A stretch of 64,000 bases of DNA from Chitinophagales bacterium (GCA_013298845.1 JAAFJN010000001.1:1-64000), one strand, 5' to 3'; positions 43,603 through 53,561 are shown, numbered from the stretch's first letter. The notes: generated from the letters alone by a model not told the origin. Translations and numbers: made by a program.

Positions 43603-46002
43603 TTAACGCTTGTTCTTCAAAAAAATTTTGTTTGTGTATAAAAATTTGTTTGTCTTAATTAATGCAATGTAAACGCCTTCGGGTAGGTTATCGGGTAAGA
43701 CCAGGCTGGTTTCGCTGCCGGTCAGCACCCGCTGATCACAAATTTTACCTTGTGCATTGACTAACTCCCACACCCCATTTTGATCCATCGGACGGATAAA
43801 TATCGTTGAACCCACAGTCGCCGGGTTGGGATTAATACTAAGACCCTCTCCCCTGAAAAAAGGTTGGGTGGTACCGCTGCTAAATTCTACCTCCACGCAG
43901 GCCGTGCGGGTGCAACCGCCACTTTCGGTGACGGTAACGCAATAGGTGCCCGGTAACAGATTACTAATTGCGGGCGTAGTTGCGCCATTGTCCCAAAGGT
44001 AGGATACGGGTAGCGCCGCCGCTCCGTTAACGTCCACTTTTGCGCTGCCGTTGGCATTGGTCGCTCCGGTGGCCGGTGTGCTTTCGGTGGCAATGGCAAA
44101 CTCTTCCACAATCACAAATACACTGGCGGTACAGCCCGCCGCGTCGGTTACCTCCACGTTGTTAAAACCGGGTGCCAGGGTCGCCGGGTTGCCCGTGGTA
44201 CCCGATGACCAGTTGATCGTTAGGGGCGATAACCCGCCCAATACATTTAGCGCAACATCAATGGTGCCGTCGCAATTTGTTTGTTGGGTAGCCCCAAAAA
44301 TCACCGGTGGCGGTATGGGTTGGGGCAACGAAACGGTAATATTATTGACGATACCCACGCAGCCGTAAATATCGGTGACCTGTACGCTCAAAATGCCCGT
44401 GGCCGTTGGAGGTACCGTTAACACACAAGAATCAAGGGCCGACACCGCGCTGCCGTTGTACACCCAGGCGTAGGCCGATACGGATTCGGTAGCGGTGGCA
44501 CGGACCACCACCTTTACATCGCCGGTGTAACAGGGCAACACATAGGCACTGCTGCCATCGGTGGTGATGCCCGGCGGATTCAGGTGCGCCGTTACTTCCG
44601 TCGTTTTGCTAAAAGTGCAGGTTTTGCCGTTTTCGACCGTTTGAATAGACACCTGATATACGCCGTCATCCTGAACACTCAGGCAATTGCCGGTGGTACT
44701 CAGGGGCTGCCCGTTGCGGGTCCAGGTATAAGCAGCGGCCCCAGTTGCCGCGCACAGGTCAATGGATTGTTGAGCGCAAGTAACCGTTCCAACGGCTGGA
44801 ATGGTATTGAGCAGGGTGCTGCCCGAATTACCCACCACCGTGAGGTAAAATTGAACAATGGTATCGCAACCGTTGGGTGCGGGAACATTTACCGAATATA
44901 AACCTGTTTCGCTAAAACTTTGCCCGCCCCGAATATGCGCTTCGCCCTGGCAAATAACGGGCAACTCAAAAATGGTGACCGACCCCGCCCCGCTAATATT
45001 TATCATTCCTTTTTGGGTGCAGGCATTGGCATCGGTGATGGTAATGGCGTAAATGCCGCCGTTGGGAAAAAACGCCGTTTGGGTCGTGTCGCCCGTGCCC
45101 CATTCCCACGTTAAAGTACCCGTTCCTCCGCTGGGTTGAATGGTCGCCGAACCGGGAGTAGTACATGTGGCGGGAGTAACATTGGTAAAATTGACCGAAA
45201 TGGGAAACTGCGGCTGGGTCACCTGCACCGAACGGGTAGCGGTATTGCCACTGGGCGATTCCGTAACCGTAACCGTGTACGTGCCCGCCGGTAAACTGTC
45301 AATTTGTTGGAAATTTTCGGAAAAAGCCGACCATTGGTAAAACAAAGAGCCGCCGGGCTGGGTACCAAAGACCGAAACACCCAAAAAGCCCGTGTTTTTT
45401 CCCCAACACAATACGTTATCCTGGCGGGTAAAAACGGTTGCCAATGCCGGAGCGTTCATTCCGCCGTAGGTGAATTGGAGTTTATAATTGGCGTTGTTGT
45501 TGTTCTTCAGGATAAATGTTTCGGGAATAAAATCATCCCCGAGGGTATCTATTTCGGCCCGAACGTAAATCTCCAGGGTGTAATTCCCACCAACCGTTAG
45601 GCCATTTCCCAAATTAATATTCGATGTAGCGTTGCGGTAACGCGTGGTGTATGGCCCTTCCAGGGTATTGTACTCTTCCGGGATATTCACCGACGACCAG
45701 TTGCCGCCGCTTTGGGCCGCCGGATACACGCGGTAATAAATAGCCGCCGCCGTTACGTTGTTAATGCAACTCTCCCAGGTAATCACCGAACCGCCCGATA
45801 GCGCCAACGAGCGGATATTGCCCAGTTGCAACCCCTGAAAAGCCGTTTCGCTGTTGCAGGGATCAATGGCAAATACGCCTTCGGTACCGTTGATTTTTAA
45901 ACGAATATGACTGGAGCAGCCACCCACAAAACTATAACCACAGGCCAATACATTAGCGTGGAGCAATACCGTCCAGCAGAGCACGTGTAATAGGTTTTTC
46001 AT
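43603..46002 (-). CDS. Large T9SS-exported adhesin-like protein with SprB-type repeats
   Basis: 799 residues. Signal peptide of about 20 residues (MKNLLHVLCWTVLLHANVLA). Several SprB/PKD-like repeats can be read, each with a Cys near the start, TWxWGTG/YxW in the middle and GxYxVTVTD at the end: LFYQWSAFSENFQQID, LTWEWGTGDTTQTAF, INWSSGTTGNPATL, SYLWDNGATTPAISN with LLPGTYCVTVTESGGC. C-terminal T9SS type A domain: SINPNPATVGSTIFIRP, LPEGVYIALIKTNKFLYTNK, ending FLKNKR. Probably a surface adhesin or gliding-associated protein. Promoter TACCTTTG at 46041-46048. Confidence 0.85.
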   Translation of the reverse strand: MKNLLHVLCWTVLLHANVLACGYSFVGGCSSHIRLKINGTEGVFAIDPCNSETAFQGLQLGNIRSLALSGGSVITWESCINNVTAAAIYYRVYPAAQSGGNWSSVNIPEEYNTLEGPYTTRYRNATSNINLGNGLTVGGNYTLEIYVRAEIDTLGDDFIPETFILKNNNNANYKLQFTYGGMNAPALATVFTRQDNVLCWGKNTGFLGVSVFGTQPGGSLFYQWSAFSENFQQIDSLPAGTYTVTVTESPSGNTATRSVQVTQPQFPISVNFTNVTPATCTTPGSATIQPSGGTGTLTWEWGTGDTTQTAFFPNGGIYAITITDANACTQKGMINISGAGSVTIFELPVICQGEAHIRGGQSFSETGLYSVNVPAPNGCDTIVQFYLTVVGNSGSTLLNTIPAVGTVTCAQQSIDLCAATGAAAYTWTRNGQPLSTTGNCLSVQDDGVYQVSIQTVENGKTCTFSKTTEVTAHLNPPGITTDGSSAYVLPCYTGDVKVVVRATATESVSAYAWVYNGSAVSALDSCVLTVPPTATGILSVQVTDIYGCVGIVNNITVSLPQPIPPPVIFGATQQTNCDGTIDVALNVLGGLSPLTINWSSGTTGNPATLAPGFNNVEVTDAAGCTASVFVIVEEFAIATESTPATGATNANGSAKVDVNGAAALPVSYLWDNGATTPAISNLLPGTYCVTVTESGGCTRTACVEVEFSSGTTQPFFRGEGLSINPNPATVGSTIFIRPMDQNGVWELVNAQGKICDQRVLTGSETSLVLPDNLPEGVYIALIKTNKFLYTNKIFLKNKR

Positions 46003-46040
46003 GCATCAAGTGTTTTAAAAGTAATCGTGTTTATGCAAAA

Positions 46041-46048
46041 CAAAGGTA
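46041..46048 (-). promoter_or_regulatory. -7 box for the SprB-repeat protein
   Basis: Minus-strand TACCTTTG, 39 bases before the ATG and directly downstream of the terminator of the M1 peptidase gene. Confidence 0.5.
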
Positions 46049-46083
46049 ATAAAAAAGGTGGGCAGTTGAACACTCCCCACCTT
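46049..46083 (-). terminator. Terminator of the M1 peptidase gene
   Basis: Arms aaggtggg (46055-46062) and cccacctt (46076-46083), followed on the minus strand by TTTTTTATT. Confidence 0.75.
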
Positions 46084-46134
46084 TCCCAAACAAAGGTTGA
46101 CTAACAAAAATCAGGCCATTGGTACCGTTGTTTG

Positions 46135-49100
46135 TTATCTTAGGAATTTATCCGCAAAATCCAAAGGCTCCAGGCCATCCATCCGAATGCTCCAAGTGAT
46201 CCGGCGGAGGTAATTACCGCCGCTGATCTCCTTGTACGTTCGGTTGATATTATCGGAATTCACCGCCGGGAAATAGATACTGAACAATCCTCTCAGCAAA
46301 GATAGTTCAAATCCGCCACTCCAAAAAATATTGGAAGGTTCCGTGCCACCCGCCGGTAAATAACCCAGATCGGCGTAACCCAAATCAAAATAGGGTTTTA
46401 TGGGCAAACCAAAGGGCAGGCGTTTGGGCAAATCGGCCTCAAGGTTGAGCGCAACCAGGAAATTGTTGCTGTGTCCCACCTGTCCGGTTTGGGCATAAGG
46501 TGTTCCAAAGGCGTATTTAAAGCCGCCTTCCCCCAATTGTACCTGCCGACTGGCCAAACCGCTGCTGCCGTTTCGGTTCAAGTACAGAAATTCGCGTTTG
46601 TAGTCGGTGTAGCCATTTTGCGCCAGCGAAAGTGTTCCGCGGGCGATAAAATCATTGCCGTCAAAACCAATGGATTTCCGGTCGCGGTTCGTGTTGGCAA
46701 TAAAATACCCGCCGTACACCCGCGCCGAAATTTTGCGTTTGGGCGTGTAATAAAACTGTTGTTTCCATTCCAACCCAAGGCGCAGGTAATTTTGAGTTGC
46801 ATCGTTATCGTCCCAGTTTTGGCCTTCCAGTTGGAGCGAAATATCCACGGGATTGGGCAAACCCAAGTTCGAAAACTTGTATTCCGTTTCCCAAATGGGC
46901 GTTACCACATCTGCCTCTTTCACACCGGCGTTATTATAACCGTTTTCCAAACCAATGTAATGGTAATTGACACCAATGGAGTGGCGGTGGGCGGTATTAG
47001 ACGACCGGAACTCCAATTTTGCGTTGGGGCTAACCCGGTAATAACGGCTCAGGTAACGGCGTTCGGCAGTGCCCAGTTCATCGTCGTTGAACGTACGACC
47101 GTTCACCCCCAGCGTAATCCGTTTGATGGGGCCGTCGGTGGGGTGAATGCGCCAGCGAACATCGCCGCCACCAACAAATTCTTTGCTGCCCGCCGCAAAC
47201 CCCGGTGCCAGGTAGTATTGGATTTTTTGACCGGGTAAAAGGGGGTTGTACAACAATAGCCCCAACATTGTTTTGTCGTCATTATTCCAGCCGGCCCAAG
47301 GCATTACGCCCAAACTTCTTTTGTTTTTGTTTTCTACAAGTTGCAGCAGTTTTACACTCACGCCGCCATTTTTTTTCAAAAGGCCGCTGGTTTTCAGGTC
47401 GTTATTGGCCGTATTCATATCCAATGCGACATCGTGGTAATTAATCACAAAAGCATCAGCGGCGTTGGCTGCCCCAAAATTGTACTGCGTTTGACCCGGC
47501 GTGGGCAAAAACCATTTGGTGGTTTGTTCCTGCCCGTCTTTGAGCGCGGTCACGCTGAACGGGGCTTTGTTTTTACCCTTTTGCCGAACGGTCAGGACGG
47601 TATTGCCATCTTTGTCGGTGCGGGCTTTTTTCAATGCTGCATCGTGGTGTTTACGAGTTTTCATTTGTTCCATAAACCATTGTATATCAATGCCGCTTTG
47701 GGTCATGGACTGTTTAAAATCTTCCGGTTGCGGGTGTTTAAAATGCCATTTTTGGTAATAACTTTTCATGGCCGCGTCAAACTTTTCGGTGCCGATGGCC
47801 AATTCCAGCCAACGCAAACTATACGCCGTTTTCATGTACGCCTGCAAACCATAAGCGCTGTTGGTCATGTGGTCCGAGTTGGTATTGCCGGGCGTATCTT
47901 CCCCGATGCGGGCGAACAAAATAACGCTGGCAGCCAGCGCATCGCCGTGTTTTTCCGGGTTAAATATCATCTTGGGCACGCCGTCGGTGATGCTGTTGTT
48001 GCCGTAATACGTGCGCATGTACCGAAACTCGTAGTAGGTGTTCATGCCCTCGTCCATCCACGGAAAATCGCGTTCGTTGGAGGCCAACAACCCGTAAAAC
48101 CAGTTGTGCCCCACCTCGTGCGTAATCACCTCATCGAGCGATTTGCCCGATTCGGCGTCGCCAATTACCGTAATCATGGGGTACTCCATACCACCGCCCG
48201 CGCTCAATGCCGAGTGTACCGCCGTGGCTTGGGGCCAGGGGTATTCGCCCACGTTATTGGAATAAAATTCGATGGCGCGTTTGACGTAAAAAGCGCCTTT
48301 TTGCCAAATTTTAAAATCACTTTTGTTAAACATCCCCCAGCAATCCACCGTTCGGCCCGATGCCAGACGGGCGGTATCGCGCACCACAAAAAAACGTTTA
48401 TCGGCAAACCAGGCGAAATCGTGGACTTTTTCGGCTTTGTAGCGCAGGGTTTTCATCGTGCCCGATGAAGCGGGATACGGATCCTCCTCGGCTTCCTCAC
48501 TTTTGCCCTTTTTCTTTTTGTCGGTTTTTACCGGTTCCGTATAATTGGCCAATGCTTCGCGGGTTTCGGCTTCTTTTTTGGCCCAAAAACCCCATTCGGA
48601 TGTCGTTTGCAAAGTACCCGTTGCGCCCACCACGTAGTTGTCGGGCAGGGTAATTTCCACGTCGAACGAACCAAATTCCGAATAAAACTCCCCTTGGTTG
48701 AGGTACGGCATGGCGTGCCAGCCATTTTGGTCGTACACCGCCGGTTTGGGGTACCATTGGGTAATTTGGTAAGAGGTTTCCACGTGTCCCAAGCGCGAAA
48801 ACGAGGCTGGAATTCTGACGGTAAACGGCGACGCAATGGTCACTTTTCCACCCGGTGCGAGCGGAGTGCTGAGTTCAATCCGCGCAATGTCGGGGTTTTT
48901 AGGGTCAAATTTCCACTTGGCTTTTGCGCCATTGGCCGAAAAATCCAAATCTTTAATACTGCCCAAATCCGTCTCTTTAGCGAAATAAAATGCCCCATCG
49001 CCTTGTCTTAATTGTTGGTGACAAAAAGCCGAGCGGCGATTTTTATAGGCATTTGGCCAAAGATGCACCCAAATTTCGCCGAGTTGGTCGGGCGAATTAT

Positions 49101-49260
49101 TGACGTACTCAAAACTGATGTTGCCCGTCAAGGTGTGTTTGGTATCGTCCAGCGCAACCTTAATGGTATAGTTGACTTCTTGTTGGAAATATGGTTTTTG
49201 TGCCATGACCACCCACGGCAAAGCGCACAAAAGCAGCAATGTGTGTTTGAATTTATTCAT
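46135..49260 (-). CDS. M1 family metallopeptidase, secreted, with long C-terminal beta region
   Basis: 1041 residues. Signal peptide MNKFKHTLLLLCALPWVVMA. Residues ~20-600 form the M1 aminopeptidase core: zinc motif HEVGHNWFYG (near 381) with the distal Glu in FPWMDEGMNTYYEF 18 residues later, and GGGMEYPMITV in place of the substrate-binding GAMEN. The last ~400 residues are beta-rich, with alternating aromatic strands (YYLAPGFAAGSKEFVGGGD, FLVALNLEADLPKRLPFGL), and could form an outer-membrane barrel; related Bacteroidota M1 proteins show this layout. A loop near 250 is Lys-rich (KTDKKKKGKSEEAEED). Likely periplasmic or outer-membrane peptide trimming. Confidence 0.88.
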   Translation of the reverse strand: MNKFKHTLLLLCALPWVVMAQKPYFQQEVNYTIKVALDDTKHTLTGNISFEYVNNSPDQLGEIWVHLWPNAYKNRRSAFCHQQLRQGDGAFYFAKETDLGSIKDLDFSANGAKAKWKFDPKNPDIARIELSTPLAPGGKVTIASPFTVRIPASFSRLGHVETSYQITQWYPKPAVYDQNGWHAMPYLNQGEFYSEFGSFDVEITLPDNYVVGATGTLQTTSEWGFWAKKEAETREALANYTEPVKTDKKKKGKSEEAEEDPYPASSGTMKTLRYKAEKVHDFAWFADKRFFVVRDTARLASGRTVDCWGMFNKSDFKIWQKGAFYVKRAIEFYSNNVGEYPWPQATAVHSALSAGGGMEYPMITVIGDAESGKSLDEVITHEVGHNWFYGLLASNERDFPWMDEGMNTYYEFRYMRTYYGNNSITDGVPKMIFNPEKHGDALAASVILFARIGEDTPGNTNSDHMTNSAYGLQAYMKTAYSLRWLELAIGTEKFDAAMKSYYQKWHFKHPQPEDFKQSMTQSGIDIQWFMEQMKTRKHHDAALKKARTDKDGNTVLTVRQKGKNKAPFSVTALKDGQEQTTKWFLPTPGQTQYNFGAANAADAFVINYHDVALDMNTANNDLKTSGLLKKNGGVSVKLLQLVENKNKRSLGVMPWAGWNNDDKTMLGLLLYNPLLPGQKIQYYLAPGFAAGSKEFVGGGDVRWRIHPTDGPIKRITLGVNGRTFNDDELGTAERRYLSRYYRVSPNAKLEFRSSNTAHRHSIGVNYHYIGLENGYNNAGVKEADVVTPIWETEYKFSNLGLPNPVDISLQLEGQNWDDNDATQNYLRLGLEWKQQFYYTPKRKISARVYGGYFIANTNRDRKSIGFDGNDFIARGTLSLAQNGYTDYKREFLYLNRNGSSGLASRQVQLGEGGFKYAFGTPYAQTGQVGHSNNFLVALNLEADLPKRLPFGLPIKPYFDLGYADLGYLPAGGTEPSNIFWSGGFELSLLRGLFSIYFPAVNSDNINRTYKEISGGNYLRRITWSIRMDGLEPLDFADKFLR

Positions 49261-49277
49261 AGTAGTTGATTAAATTA

Positions 49278-49304
49278 ATTGGGCCGACCATTGGCCGGCC
49301 CAAT
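49278..49304 (-). terminator. Hairpin downstream of the cystathionine synthase/lyase gene
   Basis: Perfect nine-base arms attgggccg and cggcccaat. The minus-strand continuation is A/T-rich (taatttaat) with only short T-runs, so termination is probable but not certain. Confidence 0.55.
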
Positions 49305-49325
49305 CGCCTTTTTATTGTAAATCTG

Positions 49326-50462
49326 TTAAATGATATTATTTAAATCCTGGATCAGGTCGTCCACGTCTTCAACCCCTACGCTGAGGCGAATCAAAGAATC
49401 GGTGAGACCCACTTTGAGGCGCTCTTCGCGGGGAATAGAAGCGTGGGTCATGCTGGCCGGGTGGCCAATGAGCGATTCCACGCCGCCCAGCGATTCGGCC
49501 AACGAAAACAAATGCGTGCCGCTCAATACGCGGTACGCGTTTTCGATGGTGTTGTCTTTGAGGTCGAAAGAAACCATCGCCCCGAACATACGCATTTGTT
49601 TTTTGGCAATGTCGTGATTGGGGTGATGCTCAAAACCGGGCCAATAAACCTTAGAAACTTTGGGGTGATTGGCCAAAAAATGCGCAATTTTTTCGGCGTT
49701 TTCGCAGGCGCGCTGCACGCGCAAGTGCAGGGTTTTGATACCGCGCAGTACCAAAAAACAATCTTGCGGTCCCGGTACCGCACCGGAGGCATTTTGCAAA
49801 AAGCGCAGTCGGGCGCCCAGTTCACTGTCTTTTACGATGAGGCAGCCGTGTACCACGTCGGAGTGGCCACCGATGTATTTTGTGGCGGAATGGAGCACGA
49901 TATCGGCCCCCAAATCCAGCGGATTTTGCAAATAAGGCGACGCAAACGTATTGTCCACGCACGTGAGAATACCGCGTTCGCGGGCAATGGCGCACACGGC
50001 GGCAATGTCCACGATATTAAGCATGGGGTTAGTGGGGGTTTCGATCCAGATCAATTTGGTATCCGGCCCAATGGCATCGGCGACGTTATTGGCATTATAC
50101 ATGTCAATATAGCGGCTTTTGAGGCCCCATTGGCCGTACACGCGCACCATTTGGCGGTAAGAACCACCGTAAAGATCGTTGACCGAAAGAATTTCGTCGC
50201 CGGATTTGAGCAGTTTAATAACGGCATCCTGAGCAGCCAAACCGGAACCGAAACAAATGGCGTCGGTGCCGTTTTCGAGGGCGGCGAGGTTTTTCTCCAA
50301 CGCCGAACGGGTGGGGTTTTGGGTGCGGGCATATTCATATCCTTTGTGGTCGCCGGGCGCAGCCTGCACATAGGTAGAAGTCTGGAAAATGGGGGTCATT
50401 ACCGCCCCGGTACTTGGATCAGGTTCAATACCTGCGTGAATAACTTTGGTTGCAAATTTCAT
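49326..50462 (-). CDS. Cystathionine gamma-synthase/lyase family PLP enzyme
   Basis: 378 residues from the ATG at 50462 (MKFATKVIHAG); an in-frame start at 50486 overlaps the promoter. Trans-sulfuration enzyme: PLP-binding Lys195 in LHSATKYIGGHSDVVHG, phosphate-binding YEYARTQNPTR and FGSGLAAQDAV, cofactor Asp in ILTCVDNTFASPYLQNP, and the C-terminal SLGGVESLIGHPASMTHASI. Synthase (homocysteine route) and lyase (cysteine route) cannot be told apart here. Cysteine supply would connect with bacillithiol synthesis (bshA 3 kb away). Confidence 0.92.
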   Translation of the reverse strand: MKFATKVIHAGIEPDPSTGAVMTPIFQTSTYVQAAPGDHKGYEYARTQNPTRSALEKNLAALENGTDAICFGSGLAAQDAVIKLLKSGDEILSVNDLYGGSYRQMVRVYGQWGLKSRYIDMYNANNVADAIGPDTKLIWIETPTNPMLNIVDIAAVCAIARERGILTCVDNTFASPYLQNPLDLGADIVLHSATKYIGGHSDVVHGCLIVKDSELGARLRFLQNASGAVPGPQDCFLVLRGIKTLHLRVQRACENAEKIAHFLANHPKVSKVYWPGFEHHPNHDIAKKQMRMFGAMVSFDLKDNTIENAYRVLSGTHLFSLAESLGGVESLIGHPASMTHASIPREERLKVGLTDSLIRLSVGVEDVDDLIQDLNNII

Positions 50463-50483
50463 ATCATATAAATAAAAAGTACG

Positions 50484-50516
50484 CAAAGGTACGGTTGAAA
50501 ATCATAAAATCTGCAA
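50484..50516 (-). promoter_or_regulatory. Promoter of the cystathionine synthase/lyase gene
   Basis: Minus-strand TACCTTTG at 50484-50491 with TTG at 50514-50516 (22-base spacer). It decides the start at 50462. Confidence 0.55.
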
Positions 50517-50559
50517 AAAAATGGGGCACCTCGTTTGCCCGCGAGATACCCCATTTTTT
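50515..50559 (-). terminator. Terminator of the choice-of-anchor-B T9SS gene
   Basis: Long imperfect hairpin with arms aaaaaatgggg and ccccattttt plus inner cctcg/cgag pairing; U-rich on either strand, just after the stop at 50579. Confidence 0.75.
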
Positions 50560-50578
50560 AATAAATTTTACGAGGATT

Positions 50579-52954
50579 TTATTTTTTAACCACTTTTAAA
50601 GCGGGTGTGCTGCCATATCCGGTGCGCAACACCACGTAATAAATGCCGCTGCTGAGGGTTTCGCCCAAGGTTACCCACGGGGTATTAGCCGCCACCGCAC
50701 GGGTTTCTACCGTTTGGCCCAGCGCATTCACCACCGAAAGGCTGCCTTCGCCCACGCCTTCGGGGAGTGTCACCATTACGGACTCGGTAAATGGATTGGG
50801 TTGCGCCACCAAAGCCATACCCGACAATACATCATCAACGCCAGAAATACCGTTGATGACCTCAAAGCCGTCAAAAGCGGCTTCGGTGACAACCGGTTCA
50901 TTCGAGAACATTTCACCCACTTCTACCCGAATCGTCATGGTATTGGTGAGGGCAATGGTCGTGGGTAAAATAGTGATCGTGTTTGTTTTCCAATCGCTGT
51001 CGAAACTGGAGGAACGGGTAAATATTTGTTTGGTAAGCGTACCGTTGCTAATCAGGATTTTTAATTTTTCGGAAGTGGTCTGCCCGGTTTGTGAGGCGCT
51101 GATAAAGGCCGTGGAAAATTTGATTTTGGGGGCCACATAACCCGTTAAATCCATTACCGGTGACGTTAAAACAGTTGTTCCGTTCGACACTTCATCTTCG
51201 CCAATGTTGAAACTTTGGTTGCCGGTAACGTAACAGGCATCGCCCAAATCATCCTGAATATCTTGTTCGGGTGTTACAATAACACCTTGCACCCCCAGCC
51301 CCAGCGGTTCGGCCCGTTCAAAAATGCCGTCCTGCGTGGTGCTGCTGACGGTCCAGCCCAAATCCAGTGCAAAATCGTCTTTGTAGCCTTTTTCCAAAAT
51401 AATGTCGTAAGAGGCATTGGCACTAATATCCGCTTCTGAAATGGCGGCGGTTTTGTACCCCCAAAGCCCGGCGTAAATATTGTAAATGCCCTGTGAAACG
51501 CCTTGTATAAAGTATTCGCCGTTCGAGTTGGTGGCCGAATTAAACGTTCCACCGCTAATTTGAACCGAAACCTGGGCTTCGGGCAAAGGGGTGCCATTAG
51601 CGTCTTTTACCACACCCGAAATGGTGTAAGTGGGCGATTTTTCCAACTCAAAATTATAGGTCACAACTTCTCCCTCCTGCAAGTCGACAACAATGGTTTC
51701 CGATATATATCCCAGTTTGCTGCAATGGATGGTGACTTGCCCCGGCACGTGGTAACCGAGTTTAAAAATACCGTTGGTGCCGGTTTTGTAGCGGTCCAGT
51801 TCCGTAGTGATGGACATGGTCACTTCGGCGTTGTTGATGGGGAATCCGGTCGCGGCGTCGGTGACGGTGCCTTCAAAGTAACAGGCACGGGTGTACGTAG
51901 GGCTAAGGATATAAATTTTACCCGGATCAATGTTCGACACCAGCATATTGCCCGATGGAAAATAAGGGTATACGCCCCAGGCACCTTCAAAACCCGAACC
52001 CACGCCGGGATAAGTATCGTACCAGCCGGTTTGCACCAGATTGCCGGGACGCGAACAATCCACAATACTCACGCCGTCGGTGTACCAGGCCGTAATGGCA
52101 TGTTCGTCCAACACGTACGTATTGTGGCCAATGGAACCGCTGCCGGGGGTACATTGGAAACGGTCGAGTTCTTTGATGTCCGTTACATCACTAATATCGT
52201 ACATGGTCAGGAACGAATTACTGGTTTCGTCGGTGGTGAGCATGTGTTTGCGGTCTTTGGTAATCCAGGTATTGTGGGTAAATACATTGGGGGTAATTTG
52301 GGTATTCAGCACTACGGGATTGGCTTTGTCGCTGACATCTATCACCGAAAAATAACCGTCGGAAATATGGGCACCGTACAAAGTATCGTTGTCGGCGTAA
52401 CCATCGTGGATATAGTTCAGGTTGTATTGACCCGCGTAAACGGGCTGGTAAGGATTGGTCAAATCACAAATAATCGCGCCGCCATTGGCCAAATTAGAGC
52501 CGTAGAGGTACAAAAAACCTTTGGTAGTATCCACTTGCAGGGCGTGTACGGTTTGTAATTGACCGTTAATAACTCCGTCGCCGTAGTAGCGGTAATTGGG
52601 CAAATCGGTGCTGCCGGGCAAGGGCGACAAATCAATAATTTGCACCCCGGAGCCACCGCCTTCGGTGGTGATGTAGGCAACGTTTTTATACACCCGGATT
52701 TCTTTCCAAAGGCTGTTGGAAAACGGAATGGAGGTCACCAAAACGGGGTTTACGGGATCGGTTACTTCCACGATATGGGTATTTTTGGAAGCCCCTACCA
52801 AGGCGTATTCGCGACCATCGGGGGTGGTGTAGCCGTAGATATTGGCCACGGTTTCGCCGGGAAAACTCATTTCCGAGCGCAGGGTAATGTTGTAGTTTTG
52901 AGCGGACAGGGAAAAGCCCAACGCAATGAACAATGCGGTGATAATTTGTTTCAT
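50579..52954 (-). CDS. T9SS-exported choice-of-anchor-B / LVIVD-repeat protein with carboxypeptidase-regulatory domains
   Basis: 791 residues. Signal peptide MKQIITALFIALGFSLSAQ. Residues ~25-350 form a choice-of-anchor-B/LVIVD propeller: EYALVGASKNTHIVEVTDPV, GVQIIDLSP, YIHDGYADNDTLYGAHISDG, HNTWITKDRKHMLTTDE, GVSIVDCSRPGNLVQTGWYD. Two carboxypeptidase-regulatory-like domains follow (FEGTVTDAATGFPINNAEVT and ISGVVKDANGTPLPEAQVSV with YFIQGVSQGIYNIYAGLWGY), then a jelly-roll region and a T9SS type A tail (VAQPNPFTESVMVTLPEG, LSSGIYYVVLRTG). A cell-surface protein of unknown target. Confidence 0.87.
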   Translation of the reverse strand: MKQIITALFIALGFSLSAQNYNITLRSEMSFPGETVANIYGYTTPDGREYALVGASKNTHIVEVTDPVNPVLVTSIPFSNSLWKEIRVYKNVAYITTEGGGSGVQIIDLSPLPGSTDLPNYRYYGDGVINGQLQTVHALQVDTTKGFLYLYGSNLANGGAIICDLTNPYQPVYAGQYNLNYIHDGYADNDTLYGAHISDGYFSVIDVSDKANPVVLNTQITPNVFTHNTWITKDRKHMLTTDETSNSFLTMYDISDVTDIKELDRFQCTPGSGSIGHNTYVLDEHAITAWYTDGVSIVDCSRPGNLVQTGWYDTYPGVGSGFEGAWGVYPYFPSGNMLVSNIDPGKIYILSPTYTRACYFEGTVTDAATGFPINNAEVTMSITTELDRYKTGTNGIFKLGYHVPGQVTIHCSKLGYISETIVVDLQEGEVVTYNFELEKSPTYTISGVVKDANGTPLPEAQVSVQISGGTFNSATNSNGEYFIQGVSQGIYNIYAGLWGYKTAAISEADISANASYDIILEKGYKDDFALDLGWTVSSTTQDGIFERAEPLGLGVQGVIVTPEQDIQDDLGDACYVTGNQSFNIGEDEVSNGTTVLTSPVMDLTGYVAPKIKFSTAFISASQTGQTTSEKLKILISNGTLTKQIFTRSSSFDSDWKTNTITILPTTIALTNTMTIRVEVGEMFSNEPVVTEAAFDGFEVINGISGVDDVLSGMALVAQPNPFTESVMVTLPEGVGEGSLSVVNALGQTVETRAVAANTPWVTLGETLSSGIYYVVLRTGYGSTPALKVVKK

Positions 52955-52980
52955 GTTTAATTATAGTTGTAATAGAACTT

Positions 52981-52995
52981 ATACTGAATCAGTAT
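52981..52995. promoter_or_regulatory. Palindrome, possible operator
   Basis: Seven-base perfect arms atactga/tcagtat around a single A, 26 bases upstream of the T9SS gene at 52954 and in the divergent gap. The rest of the 253-base gap has one promoter (below) and nothing else I recognise. Confidence 0.3.
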
Positions 52996-53194
52996 CGTAA
53001 TGCGTCCAAAGATCAAGCGGATTGTCTCTGCTCAAGTTAGGTTTCCGATGAAGGGCGTAAAAAAAGGGATAAGCGGTGAAGTTTTTAACAAAACCCGTCG
53101 GTGTTTGTTATTTAGACTTGTTGCGCACGGGGAACAAAACGGCGGAAAAAGGCCATTGCATTCGCCCCTTCAAATATTCAATCCAACAAAATAC

Positions 53195-53202
53195 TATCTT
53201 TG
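53195..53202 (+). promoter_or_regulatory. -7 box TATCTTTG abutting a start codon
   Basis: Five bases separate this box from the ATG at 53208, implying a leaderless mRNA. It rules out the earlier in-frame start at 53076. Confidence 0.55.
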
Positions 53203-53207
53203 CGCCA

Positions 53208-53561
53208 ATGGAAGATTGGGAACTCGATTTTGAATGGCTGCACGTGCAGCATAAAGTAAAGGAGGCAATGCGCAAAGATGCGTTGCCCGACTTAAATATG
53301 GTGTTATTTTTAATCGGCATCCAGGAATTGGGGCGTTGGCAAAAAAAATTCACCAAAGAAGAAAAACAGGATTTAATGCATATTGCGGTCTGCCGCTTAT
53401 TGGCTTATGAAGAATTTTATGAGTTTAAAGGGCGCGATGCGGACGGCTGGCCACACTGGCAGCAAATCCGGGAATTAAACAAACAAAACCTCGGCCAGCA
53501 GGAGCGCTTGCTCAAAGTGCTGGCAGTGCGCTATTTTAAAGAGTACGATCAGGAATCATGA
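53208..53561 (+). CDS. Conserved Bacteroidota hypothetical protein paired with bshA
   Basis: 117 residues, soluble and helical: LDFEWLHVQHKVKEAMRKDA, LPDLNMVLFLIGIQELGRWQ, EEKQDLMHIAVCRLLAYEEF, then a C-terminal GRDADGWPHWQQIRELNKQN. The LPDLNxVLFLIGIQELG block is strongly conserved among Bacteroidota relatives as I recall. It overlaps bshA by four bases (ATGA), a tight pairing that suggests a link to bacillithiol or coupled expression. No known domain. Confidence 0.75.
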   Translation: MEDWELDFEWLHVQHKVKEAMRKDALPDLNMVLFLIGIQELGRWQKKFTKEEKQDLMHIAVCRLLAYEEFYEFKGRDADGWPHWQQIRELNKQNLGQQERLLKVLAVRYFKEYDQES

